The notes under the pieces were generated by a model. The model saw only the letters and a program-made list of their open reading frames with translations, made no database searches and was not told the origin of the DNA. Source: CAXMMR01 sp965198995 (GTDB lineage Bacteria; Pseudomonadota; Alphaproteobacteria; Acetobacterales; Acetobacteraceae). From it: a stretch of DNA of 64,000 nt. Shown here one piece after another: positions 19,007 to 26,386 of this stretch. Location: assembly GCA_965198995.1 (NCBI GenBank), contig CBDAQG010000002.1, positions 1,364,001 to 1,428,000 on the forward strand, read 5' to 3'. Made by a program: the position numbers and the translations under genes. Each line of letters begins with the position of its first letter. Within the stretch, counting starts at the first letter, position 1.

Positions 19007-19465
19007 ATGCCGACCATCCCAATCCCGCGCAAGCCAGGCTGGCTGGGCGAGTTCCAGGCCTTCATCATGCGCGGCAACGTCATCGACCTCGCGGTCGGCA
19101 TCGTCGTCGGCGCGGCGTTTACCAACATCGTGCAGAGCCTGGTCAAGGACATCTTCAACCCGATCATCGGCCTCGCGGTCGGCGGCATCGATTTCTCGAA
19201 CTACTTCGTCACCCTCAAGGGCGCGCACGAGCAAACCCTAGACGCCGCGACCAAGGCCGGCGCCGTGACGATGAACGTCGGCTCGTTCGTCAACGCGGTC
19301 ATCCAGTTCATCATCCTGGCCTTCATCGTGTTCCTGGTGGTCAAGTCGCTGAGCGCGCTCTATCGCAAGGAAGAGAAGAAGATCAGCGAGCCGACGGTGA
19401 GCGAGATCCTGTTGGCGGAGATCCGCGACGAGTTGCGGGCGTCGGGGCGGTCGGCAACGCTGTAA
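19007..19465 (+). CDS. mscL: large-conductance mechanosensitive channel
   Basis: A 152-residue MscL, the homopentameric tension-gated inner-membrane channel that relieves hypo-osmotic shock. TM1 with the pore-lining glycine-rich pattern NVIDLAVGIVVGAAF, a periplasmic loop, TM2 FIILAFIVFLVVKSL, and the charged C-terminal helix ending LLAEIRDEL. Start ATG 19007 is chosen because family homology begins WLGEFQAFIMRGNV; an upstream in-frame start at 18941 adds Arg-rich sequence. It diverges from cynS. TAA is followed directly by repeat B4. Confidence 0.96.
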   Translation: MPTIPIPRKPGWLGEFQAFIMRGNVIDLAVGIVVGAAFTNIVQSLVKDIFNPIIGLAVGGIDFSNYFVTLKGAHEQTLDAATKAGAVTMNVGSFVNAVIQFIILAFIVFLVVKSLSALYRKEEKKISEPTVSEILLAEIRDELRASGRSATL

Positions 19466-19579
19466 GGAAGCGGTTCTTTTTTGCAAAAAAGAACCAAAAA
19501 ACTTTGTCTCGATAAAGGTTACGGGGCTAATCGGACAAAAGTTTTTGCTTCTTTTTTCAAAAAGAAGCGCTTCCTTCCT
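19466..19579. repeat. Family B repeat, complete (copy B4, + orientation)
   Basis: Left hairpin GGTTC-type (19472-19495), right hairpin GCTTC-type (19547-19568). It fills the gap between the convergent mscL and aldo/keto reductase genes, touching both stops. Confidence 0.9.
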
Positions 19580-20566
19580 TCAGCCGAAGCCGGCAACCGC
19601 CCGCGCCCGATACGGCGCCTCGAGCGCCGCCACGTCGTCAGCGCTAAGCTTGAGCTCAAGCGCGGCGACCGCATCCTCCAGATGATGCGGTTTCGAGGCG
19701 CCGATGATCGGCGAGGTCACGCCGGGCTTGCCCAGCAGCCAGGCCAGCGCCACTGAGGCGCGCTTGGCGCCGAGCCGCTCGGCAACCGCGCCGACCGCCT
19801 CCACGATCGCGCGATCAGCCTCCTCGCCGCCCTTGTAGAGCGTCTTGCCGAATTGGTCGGTGTCGCCGCGTCTGGTCGACGGGCTGTCCTCCCAGGGCCG
19901 GGTCAGCATTCCTCGCGCCAGCGGGCTCCACGGAATGATGCCGATGCCCTCCTCACGGCACAGCCCGAACATCTCCCGCTCCTCCTCGCGGTAGAGCAGG
20001 TTCACATGGTTCTGCATCGAGACGAAGCGCGACCAGCCGTTCAGCTCGGACAGATACAGCGCCTTGCAGAACTGCCAGGCATGCATCGACGAGGCGCCGA
20101 TGTAGAGCGCCTTACCGGCTTTGACGACGTCGTCCAGCGCCTCCAGCGTCTCCTCGATCGGCGTCGCCGGGTCGAAGCGATGGATCTGGTAGAGGTCGAC
20201 ATAGTCGGTGCCGAGCCGCTTCAGGCTGGCATCGATCTCGGCCATGATCGCCTTGCGCGACAGGCCGCGCCCGTTCGCGTCCTGGCGCATCGGCCCATGC
20301 ACCTTGGTCGCGATGACGACCTCCTCGCGACGGGCGAAGTCATGCAGCGCCCGGCCGACGATCTCCTCCGAGGAGCCGGCGGAGTAGACGTTGGCGGTGT
20401 CGAAGAAGGTGATGCCGAGCTCAAGCGCGCGGCGGATGAAGTCGCGGCTCTCCGCCTCCGGCAGCGTCCATTCGTGGTTGCCGCGCTCCGGCTCGCCATA
20501 GGTCATGCAGCCGAGACACAGGCGCGACACCTTCAGTCCGGTGCGGCCAAGATTGATCTGCTCCAT
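19580..20566 (-). CDS. aldo/keto reductase
   Basis: A 328-residue (alpha/beta)8 NADPH-dependent oxidoreductase of the AKR superfamily. Catalytic tetrad visible: Asp and Tyr in FFDTANVYSAGSSEEI, Lys in VVIATKVHG, His in DLYQIHRFD. NADPH-binding C-terminal motif TSPIIGASKPHHLEDAV. Likely reduces small aldehydes or ketones; substrate unknown. Start ATG with CAGGAGA eight bases upstream. The stop TGA is followed by AGGAAGGAAG of repeat B4 on the coding strand. Confidence 0.92.
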   Translation of the reverse strand: MEQINLGRTGLKVSRLCLGCMTYGEPERGNHEWTLPEAESRDFIRRALELGITFFDTANVYSAGSSEEIVGRALHDFARREEVVIATKVHGPMRQDANGRGLSRKAIMAEIDASLKRLGTDYVDLYQIHRFDPATPIEETLEALDDVVKAGKALYIGASSMHAWQFCKALYLSELNGWSRFVSMQNHVNLLYREEEREMFGLCREEGIGIIPWSPLARGMLTRPWEDSPSTRRGDTDQFGKTLYKGGEEADRAIVEAVGAVAERLGAKRASVALAWLLGKPGVTSPIIGASKPHHLEDAVAALELKLSADDVAALEAPYRARAVAGFG

Positions 20567-20607
20567 GCGCCATGTCTCCTGTCTACCGGCTCAACGCCCA
20601 ACCGGGA

Positions 20608-22332
20608 TCAGGCGTCGCATCCCGCCTGTCGCAAGAGGGTCGTGACCTCGTCGGGCGGCACGTCGCGCGAGGTGAAGGCCTGGCCGATGCCGCGCGCGAG
20701 AACAAAGGCGAGCCGGCCATCGCGCCACTTTTTGTCGCGTCGCATGTGGCCCACCAGCTCGGCCGCCGAAAACCGCCGGCCCAGTGCGGCGATCGTCGAC
20801 GGCACGCCCACCGCCGCGAGGTGGCGGCCGACACGTGCCGCGTCTTCCGGCGGGCAGATGCCGAGCCGGACCGACAGGCCGAAGGCAAGCCCGAGCCCCA
20901 CCGCCACCGCCTCGCCGTGCAGCAGCGAGCCGTCATAGCCGCACGCCGCCTCCAGCGCGTGGGCGAAGCTGTGGCCGAGGTTGAGCAGCGCCCGGCCGTC
21001 CGAGCTCCGCTCCTCGCGCTCGTCCTCGCCCACCACGGCCGCCTTGAAGGCGCAGGCGCGATACACCGCCTCGCCGAGCAGCGCCGCATCGCCGCCGAGC
21101 AGCCCGGAGCCGTTCCGCTCGCACCAGGCGAACAGTGCGCTGTCGGCGATCAGCCCCGCCTTGACGATCTCGGCATAGCCGGCGCGCAGCTCCCGGGCCG
21201 GCAAAGTCGCCAGGGTGGCGATGTCGGCGAGCACGCAGCGCGGCTGGTGGAAGGCGCCGAGCAGGTTCTTGCCAAAGGCGGTGTTGATGCCTGTCTTGCC
21301 GCCGACGCTGCTGTCCACCTGGGCCAGCAGGGTCGTCGGCACCTGCACGAAGGGCAGGCCGCGCAGCGTGCTGGCGGCGGCAAACCCGGCCAGGTCGCCG
21401 ATGACGCCGCCGCCAAGCGCGATCACCGCGGTCTGCCGCTCCACCCCGGCGGCGAGCAGCCCGTCGGTGACGCGGCCGAACTCTGCGAGCGACTTGGAGC
21501 CCTCGCCCGGCGGCACGGTGATCGTGCTGGCCTCGATGTCGGCCTCGGCCAGACCAGCCAGCAGGCTCGGCAGGTGCAGCGCCGCCACCGCCGTGTCGGT
21601 CACCACCACCGCCCGGCGTTGCGGCAGCGCCGAGGCGAGCAGCGCGCCGGCCCGGCCAAGCAGGCCCTCGCCGATCACCACCTCATAGCGCGCGCTCGGC
21701 AGGCTCACCGCCAGCCGACGCGGCTCGCGCCAGCCCTGCAGCGCCTCCAGCACCCGCGTCACCGTGACCTCCAATGCATCATCGCCGCTCTCCACCACCA
21801 GGTCCGCCTCGGCATAGACGGGATGACGCTGCGCCATCAAAGCCTGCAGGATCTCGGCCGGATCGCCGCCGGCCAGCAGCGGCCGGCTGTGGCGGCTGGC
21901 GACCCGGCGCACCAGCACCGCCAGGCGCGCCCGCAGCCAGAGTGCAACGCCGTGTTGCCGCACCGCCGCCCGCGTCGCCGGGTCCATCCAGGCGCCGCCG
22001 CCGGTCGCGATGACGAACGGGCCCTGGGCGAGCAGCCGGCTGATCACCCGGCGCTCGCCCTCGCGAAACGCCCGCTCGCCGTAGCGGGCGAACAGCTCGG
22101 CGATCGTGCAGCCCGCGGCCCGCTCGATCTCGGCATCGGCGTCGCGAAACGGCAGGCCGAGCCGCGCGGCCAGGCGTCGCCCGACCGAGCTCTTACCCGC
22201 GCCCATCAGCCCGACCAGCACCAGGCTGCGTCCGCCCAGCACCCTCTGCGCCGGCGCCCGGGCCTGCGGCTCAGCGCCCGCCGCTGCAACTGCCTCAGGG
22301 CTTGTCAGGTGTGACGCGAGGTTGCGTGTCAT
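20608..22332 (-). CDS. aroKB: bifunctional shikimate kinase / 3-dehydroquinate synthase
   Basis: A 574-residue fusion of two shikimate-pathway enzymes. Residues about 30-205: shikimate kinase (AroK), with P-loop GLMGAGKSSVGRRLA, the DxD-like FRDADAEIE, and ATGGGAW. Residues about 215-574: 3-dehydroquinate synthase (AroB), with VPPGEGSKSL, ALGGGVIGDLAGFAAA, VPTTLLAQVDSSVGGKTG, and metal-site GHSFAHALEA and HGEAVAVG. There is no stop or frameshift between the parts. Start ATG 22330-22332 follows AGGGG; the frame is open further but is antisense to the next gene there. AroKB fusions are known in Acetobacteraceae, supporting the lineage call. Confidence 0.94.
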   Translation of the reverse strand: MTRNLASHLTSPEAVAAAGAEPQARAPAQRVLGGRSLVLVGLMGAGKSSVGRRLAARLGLPFRDADAEIERAAGCTIAELFARYGERAFREGERRVISRLLAQGPFVIATGGGAWMDPATRAAVRQHGVALWLRARLAVLVRRVASRHSRPLLAGGDPAEILQALMAQRHPVYAEADLVVESGDDALEVTVTRVLEALQGWREPRRLAVSLPSARYEVVIGEGLLGRAGALLASALPQRRAVVVTDTAVAALHLPSLLAGLAEADIEASTITVPPGEGSKSLAEFGRVTDGLLAAGVERQTAVIALGGGVIGDLAGFAAASTLRGLPFVQVPTTLLAQVDSSVGGKTGINTAFGKNLLGAFHQPRCVLADIATLATLPARELRAGYAEIVKAGLIADSALFAWCERNGSGLLGGDAALLGEAVYRACAFKAAVVGEDEREERSSDGRALLNLGHSFAHALEAACGYDGSLLHGEAVAVGLGLAFGLSVRLGICPPEDAARVGRHLAAVGVPSTIAALGRRFSAAELVGHMRRDKKWRDGRLAFVLARGIGQAFTSRDVPPDEVTTLLRQAGCDA

Positions 22333-22414
22333 GGCCCCTGAGGCTAGCACGGCCCCATCCCGCCACGAACCGGCGAGCGCGACCCCATGCGCGCCGCGCC
22401 TCGGAGCCAGACGC

Positions 22415-22561
22415 ATGAGCCGCGCATTCCTGATCGTCCTCGCGGTGCTGGTCGGCCTGCTCGTGATCGGGGTCGTGGCGCTCGGCGCCTTTCCGCCCAA
22501 GATCCATCAGGCCCCGGTCGAGCACGTGATCCCGAACGAGCGCGTCGGCGGCAGTGGCTGA
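22415..22561 (+). CDS. small single-span membrane protein
   Basis: A 48-residue protein below usual gene-finder cut-offs. One N-terminal transmembrane helix (FLIVLAVLVGLLVIGVVALGAF) followed by a short polar tail (PPKIHQAPVEHVIPNERV). It is divergent from aroKB and overlaps the GTG start of xerD by 8 bases. Believable because of clean hydrophobicity, tight packing with xerD, and my recollection of similar small proteins (FPPKxHQ...VLPNERF-like tails) next to aroK/xerD in Rhodospirillales. Function unknown; translational coupling to xerD is likely. Confidence 0.65.
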   Translation: MSRAFLIVLAVLVGLLVIGVVALGAFPPKIHQAPVEHVIPNERVGGSG

Positions 22562-23459
22562 AACCCGACAGGACGGCGCGCCCGACCTTGGCCGCCACGC
22601 CGAGGCGTTCCTCGAAATGCTTGCCGCCGAGCGCGGCGCGGCGCGCAACACGCTCACCGCCTACGCCGCCGACCTCGCCGACCTCGCCAGCCAGTGCGCC
22701 GGCCCGATCGCCTCTGCCGCGGCCGGGACGCTGCAATCCTACCTTCGCAGCCTGAGCGATGCTGGCCTCGCCCCCCGCACCACCGCGCGCCGCCTGTCGT
22801 CGCTGCGCCAGTTCTTCCGCTTCCTCGTGCGCGAAGGCGTCCGCCCCGACGACCCGACGCTGCTGCTCGATGCGCCGCGCCTTTCGGCGCCATTGCCGCG
22901 TTACCTCTCCGAAGCCGAGGTCGAGGCGCTGCTCGCCGCCGCCCGCCAGCGCACCGACCGCCGCGGCCTGGTCGGGCGCGCCGCGCTGGAGATCCTCTAC
23001 GCCTCCGGCTTGCGCATCTCCGAGCTGCTCGCCCTGCCGCGCACTGCCTTCGCCCGGGCGCCCGAGCTGCTGCTGGTGCGCGGCAAGGGCGGACGCGAGC
23101 GCATGGTGCCGCTCTCCGCCGACGCCCGCAGCGCCGCCGCCGCCCTGATCGCCGCCTCCCCCGACAGTCGCTATCTGTTCAATGGCCGGCCACCAACCCG
23201 GCCGATGACCCGCCAGGGCTTCGACCCCATCCTCGCCGACCTCGCGCTGCTGGCCGGCCTCGACCCGGCCCGGCTCTCGCCGCACGTGCTCCGCCACTCC
23301 TTCGCCTCGCACATGCTGGCCCGCGGCGCCGACCTCAGGTCGCTGCAACTGCTGCTCGGCCACGCCGACATCGCAACGACGCAGATCTACACGCACGTGC
23401 TGGCCGAACGGCTGAGCCGCCTGGTCGAGGCGCATCATCCATTGGCGCGGGCGAAGTAA
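22554..23459 (+). CDS. xerD: tyrosine recombinase XerD
   Basis: A 301-residue site-specific tyrosine recombinase; XerD works with XerC at dif to resolve chromosome dimers. N-terminal SAM-like core-binding domain (about 1-100); catalytic domain shows Arg in LYASGLRISELL, Lys in VRGKGGRERMVPL, HxxR in LSPHVLRHSFASHML, the second His in LLGHADIATTQIYTHV and the Tyr nucleophile in IYTHV. Start is GTG 22554, inside the preceding small gene. Position next to accA and aroK fits chromosomal XerD rather than an integrase, although XerC is not fully excluded. The stop is followed by repeat A7. Confidence 0.93.
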   Translation: MAETRQDGAPDLGRHAEAFLEMLAAERGAARNTLTAYAADLADLASQCAGPIASAAAGTLQSYLRSLSDAGLAPRTTARRLSSLRQFFRFLVREGVRPDDPTLLLDAPRLSAPLPRYLSEAEVEALLAAARQRTDRRGLVGRAALEILYASGLRISELLALPRTAFARAPELLLVRGKGGRERMVPLSADARSAAAALIAASPDSRYLFNGRPPTRPMTRQGFDPILADLALLAGLDPARLSPHVLRHSFASHMLARGADLRSLQLLLGHADIATTQIYTHVLAERLSRLVEAHHPLARAK

Positions 23460-23665
23460 GGCAGGGCAAGGAAGGCCAGGGGCTTTGCCCCTGGACCCCA
23501 TTAAAGGCCGAGCCTTTAAAATCCATTCCTTCTCCATGACTCCACGGCTAGGTCAGTGCCGTGGGAAGCAGGATCGAATGGCTTGCCCGAGCACGAAAGC
23601 GCCCGCCTAGACCCCGAGTGGATGGGGTCCAGGGCAGAGCCCTGGCCTTCCTTCCCTGGCTCTCC
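23460..23665. repeat. Family A repeat, full-length form (copy A7)
   Basis: After the xerD TAA: GGCAGGGCAAGGAAGG, CAGGGGCTTTGCCCCTG, TTAAAGGC-CGA-GCCTTTAA, ATCCATTCCTTCTCCATGAC, then the same middle block as A2 (GTGCCGTGGGAAGCAGGATCG, ATGGCTTGCCCGAGCA) and a shortened end GGGTCCAGGGCAGAGCCCTGGCCTTCCTTCC. Confidence 0.85.
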
Positions 23666-23683
23666 TGCGCTACGCCCTCGCGG

Positions 23684-24640
23684 ATGCGTCACTTCCTAGA
23701 CTTCGAGAAGCCCATCGCCGAGCTTGAGGGCAAGATCGAAGAGCTTCGCCACATGCAGGACCCGGACGGCATCAACATCGCCGAGGAGGTCACCCGCCTC
23801 ACCGACAAGGCCGACCGCCAGCTCCGCGCCACCTACGCCAAGCTCTCGCCATGGCAGAAGACGCAGGTCGCCCGCCATCCCGAGCGCCCGCACGCTTTGG
23901 CCTACATCCAGGCGCTGACCACCGACTGGACCCCCCTCGCCGGCGACCGCGCCTTCGGCGAGGACGGCGCCGTCGTCGGCGGCATTGCCCGCCTGCGCGG
24001 CCGCCCCGCGATGTTCATCGGCACCGAGAAGGGCTCGGACACTGAAAGCCGCGTGCACCACAATTTCGGCTACGCGCGGCCGGAAGGCTATCGCAAGGCG
24101 CGCCGCCTGATCGAGCTGGCCGGCCGTTTCGCCCTGCCGATCATCACCCTGATCGACACCTCCGGGGCCTTCCCGGGCATCGACGCCGAGGCGCGCGGCC
24201 AGGCCGAGGCTATCGCCCGCTGCCTTGAAGCCTGCCTTGAGGCGCCGGTCCCGGTCATCGCCACCATCATCGGCGAAGGCGGCTCCGGCGGCGCGATCGC
24301 GCTCGCCGCCGGCGACACCGTGCTCATGCTGGAGCATGCCGTCTACGCGGTGATCACGCCCGAGGGCTGCGCCTCGATCCTGTGGCGCGACGCCGCCCAA
24401 GCCTCGGTCGCGGCCGACGCGCTGAAGCTGACCGCCGCCGACCTGCGCCAGTTGCGGCTGATCGACCAGGTCATCGCCGAACCGCTCGGCGGCGCCCACC
24501 GAGCACCCGACGCAGCCATCGCAGCCGTCGGCGAGGCGATCGAGACGGCGCTCGCACCATTGCTTGCGTTGAGCGCCGCGGCGCTTCGGGCGCGGCGTCG
24601 CGACAAGTTTCTAGCGATGGGGAGGGAGGCTACAGCCTAA
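23684..24640 (+). CDS. accA: acetyl-CoA carboxylase carboxyltransferase alpha subunit
   Basis: A 318-residue AccA, half of the carboxyltransferase that moves carboxyl from biotin to acetyl-CoA to make malonyl-CoA. The N-terminal helical segment (FLDFEKPIAELEGKIEEL) precedes the crotonase-like domain with IGTEKG, RVHHNFGYARPEGYRKA, TLIDTSGAFPGIDAE, IGEGGSGGAIALAAGD and TPEGCASILWRDA. Start ATG 23684 fits the family N-terminus; the open stretch back to 23561 is repeat DNA. A distinct Shine-Dalgarno is lacking because the repeat ends about 18 bases upstream. Confidence 0.96.
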   Translation: MRHFLDFEKPIAELEGKIEELRHMQDPDGINIAEEVTRLTDKADRQLRATYAKLSPWQKTQVARHPERPHALAYIQALTTDWTPLAGDRAFGEDGAVVGGIARLRGRPAMFIGTEKGSDTESRVHHNFGYARPEGYRKARRLIELAGRFALPIITLIDTSGAFPGIDAEARGQAEAIARCLEACLEAPVPVIATIIGEGGSGGAIALAAGDTVLMLEHAVYAVITPEGCASILWRDAAQASVAADALKLTAADLRQLRLIDQVIAEPLGGAHRAPDAAIAAVGEAIETALAPLLALSAAALRARRRDKFLAMGREATA

Positions 24641-24723
24641 CAGGCCAGAGGCTCTGCCTCTGGACACCGCTGGAGCCAGCGGCCCCAGGCCCGCATCGTC
24701 TGGAGACCAGCCTCGACCTTCCT
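24641..24723. repeat. Family A repeat, degenerate (copy A8)
   Basis: CCAGAGGCTCTGCCTCTGG and CCGCTGGAGCCAGCGGCCCC hairpins, ending GACCTTCCTTTA at the stop of the minus-strand gene. It lies between the convergent accA and SIGxNCE-protein genes. Confidence 0.65.
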
Positions 24724-25383
24724 TTAGCGTTGATTGCGCCAGATGCGATGCGCCTGCTCGAGCATCGACGGCCAAGGATCGAAGTCGAACGCGGTCGCGT
24801 TTCCCATCGACGTCAGCTTGCGCACGAAGCCACCGATCAAGCCATCCTCGACGAGTGCAGCGCTGCCGGCACGCGCCTCGTCCGCGATGACCACGAGCAG
24901 CCAGGCCGGCCCGATCGATCGCAGCGCGTCGAACAGGTCACGCGCCTCTTCGATCGAGTCGAGTGCGGCGTCCGAGTAGAGAAACAGCTTGTCGGCGTCC
25001 TCCACCGCCTCGATCTGCATGTCGGCCGAGCGCTTGAGGCGGTCGCGCACCTTCTCGGTTGCCTGCTCCAGCGTGTTATCGGCAACCTTGAAGTTGGTGT
25101 GGAACAGGATGTCGTAGCGTTCGTCGGTGAGCCACCAATCCTGACGCTCGGGCGGCTTGCCCGGCGGATCGCCGCGGCCCCGCATCGTGTCCGTCAGCCC
25201 GTCGAAGCGGCCGCGAAACGCGTCCGCAAGCCCGGCCCGTCGCCCGCTGCCGGCCCAGCGCAGCAGGCTGATCGGCTCGATGTGAAACGTCACGCGCTGG
25301 ATGTAGCCGAACTCGCAGTTGCGACCGATGCTCTGGATATCGGCGGCAACGTGCTTGATGTCGTGGATCAGGTTGGCGGGCAT
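24724..25383 (-). CDS. conserved SIGxNCE-motif protein (DUF1796-like), intact copy
   Basis: A 219-residue protein with N-terminal SIGRNCEFGYIQR followed by EPISLLRWAG. This S-(I/L)-G-x-NCE-x-G pattern is characteristic of an alphaproteobacterial family, distantly like DUF1796, found near capsule, FkbH and glycosyltransferase genes; no activity is established. Other patches: RYDILFHTNF, DKLFLYSDAALDSIEEA, WLLVVIADEA. The Cys and Asn of NCE are candidate catalytic or binding residues. No signal peptide or membrane span, so likely cytoplasmic. It is the second of two tandem copies at the end of the FkbH-ACP operon; the upstream copy is frameshifted. Confidence 0.75.
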   Translation of the reverse strand: MPANLIHDIKHVAADIQSIGRNCEFGYIQRVTFHIEPISLLRWAGSGRRAGLADAFRGRFDGLTDTMRGRGDPPGKPPERQDWWLTDERYDILFHTNFKVADNTLEQATEKVRDRLKRSADMQIEAVEDADKLFLYSDAALDSIEEARDLFDALRSIGPAWLLVVIADEARAGSAALVEDGLIGGFVRKLTSMGNATAFDFDPWPSMLEQAHRIWRNQR

Positions 25384-25413
25384 CAGGTCATTCCGTTAAA
25401 CGGAGTGGGAGGG

Positions 25414-26072
25414 TCAGTGACGCCCGCACCAGATACGATGCGCCTCCGTCAGCATGCCGGGCCATGGGCCGAAATCGTACTGTACCGCGTTGCCCATCGT
25501 GGTGAGCTTCGCGACGTAGCCGCCAATTAAGCCGTCGTCGAGCAGCTCGGCCTGTCCGGCGCGGGCCGGATCGGCCATCACCACCAGCATCCAGCACGGG
25601 CCGATCGCCCGCAACGCCTCGAACAGGCCGCGCGCCTCATCCGCCGAGCCGAGCGTCGCGTCCGAGTAGAGAAACGTTTGTCGGCATCCTCAATCGCCTC
25701 GATTTGCATCTCCGCGGCTCGCCGCAGGCGGGCATGCACCTGCTGGCGCGCCTGCTCGAGCGTGTTGCCGGCCACCACGACGTCCGTGTGGAACAGGATG
25801 TCGTAGCGCGAGTCGACAAGCCACCAATGCTGAGACTCAGGCGGTGCCCCAGGCGGATCGCCACGGCCGGTCATCACGTCGGCCAAACCATCGAACCGGT
25901 CTCGAAACGCTGCGACGAGCTTGTCGCGCTGCCGGCTACCCGCCCAGCGCAGCAGGCTGATCGGCTCAGCCCTGAACTCTCGCCGCTGGATGATGCCGTA
26001 TTCGCAATTACGGCCGACCATCTGAATATCGTTGACGATCCGAGCGAAATCCTCGGTCACGCGCGCCGACAT
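25414..26072 (-). pseudogene. SIGxNCE-motif protein, frameshifted tandem copy
   Basis: A paralogue of the next gene: VGRNCEYGIIQR, EPISLLRWAG and RYDILFHTD in the first frame, then GPCWMLVVMADPA and LIGGYVAKLTTMGNA in another. Compared with the intact copy, one base is missing at about 25673-25678 (the intact copy reads ACAGCTTG where this one reads ACGTTTG on the plus strand), which shifts the frame in the DK-LFLYSD segment. Restoring one base gives an uninterrupted 219-codon protein, so decay is recent, or the base is a sequencing error, or the shift is programmed. It lies between the ACP gene and the intact copy. Confidence 0.8.
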
Positions 26073-26144
26073 GGGCCGATTTCCTCGCCTGGCTGGACAG
26101 ACCCCTGGACGCCTGTCGCAACAAGGCGACCTCCCGCCCAGCGC

Positions 26145-26384
26145 TCAGGTTTTCGATGAAATCAGAGCCGCGAGGTCACCAACAGACTTCAGGCCATCAA
26201 TCTCGCGTGTGCGAAGCTTGATGCCGAAGCGCTGCTCCGTCGCCATGACGATCTCGATCTGCTTGAAGCTGTCCCAGCCCGGCACGTCCTTGGCCGACAA
26301 ATCCGGCGTCAATGTCAGGTCGTCGCGCAGAAAGACATCGCCGAACACCTCGCCCAAAGCCGCGTAGATTTCCTGCTCCGTCAT
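26145..26384 (-). CDS. acyl carrier protein
   Basis: A 79-residue ACP-like protein. The 4'-phosphopantetheine serine lies in PGWDSFKQIEIVMATEQRFGI, a DSF variant of the usual DSL motif. The protein is acidic and four-helix sized. GGAGGG six bases before the ATG lies within the last codons of the FkbH-like gene, two bases upstream, so the two are coupled. It is probably the carrier that receives a glyceryl or related unit from the FkbH-like enzyme rather than the fatty-acid ACP. Confidence 0.9.
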   Translation of the reverse strand: MTEQEIYAALGEVFGDVFLRDDLTLTPDLSAKDVPGWDSFKQIEIVMATEQRFGIKLRTREIDGLKSVGDLAALISSKT

Positions 26385-26386
26385 GC

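Noticed and set aside
20572..22314. 580-codon plus-strand frame opposite aroKB
   Set aside because: Low-complexity shadow; aroKB motifs are complete on the other strand.
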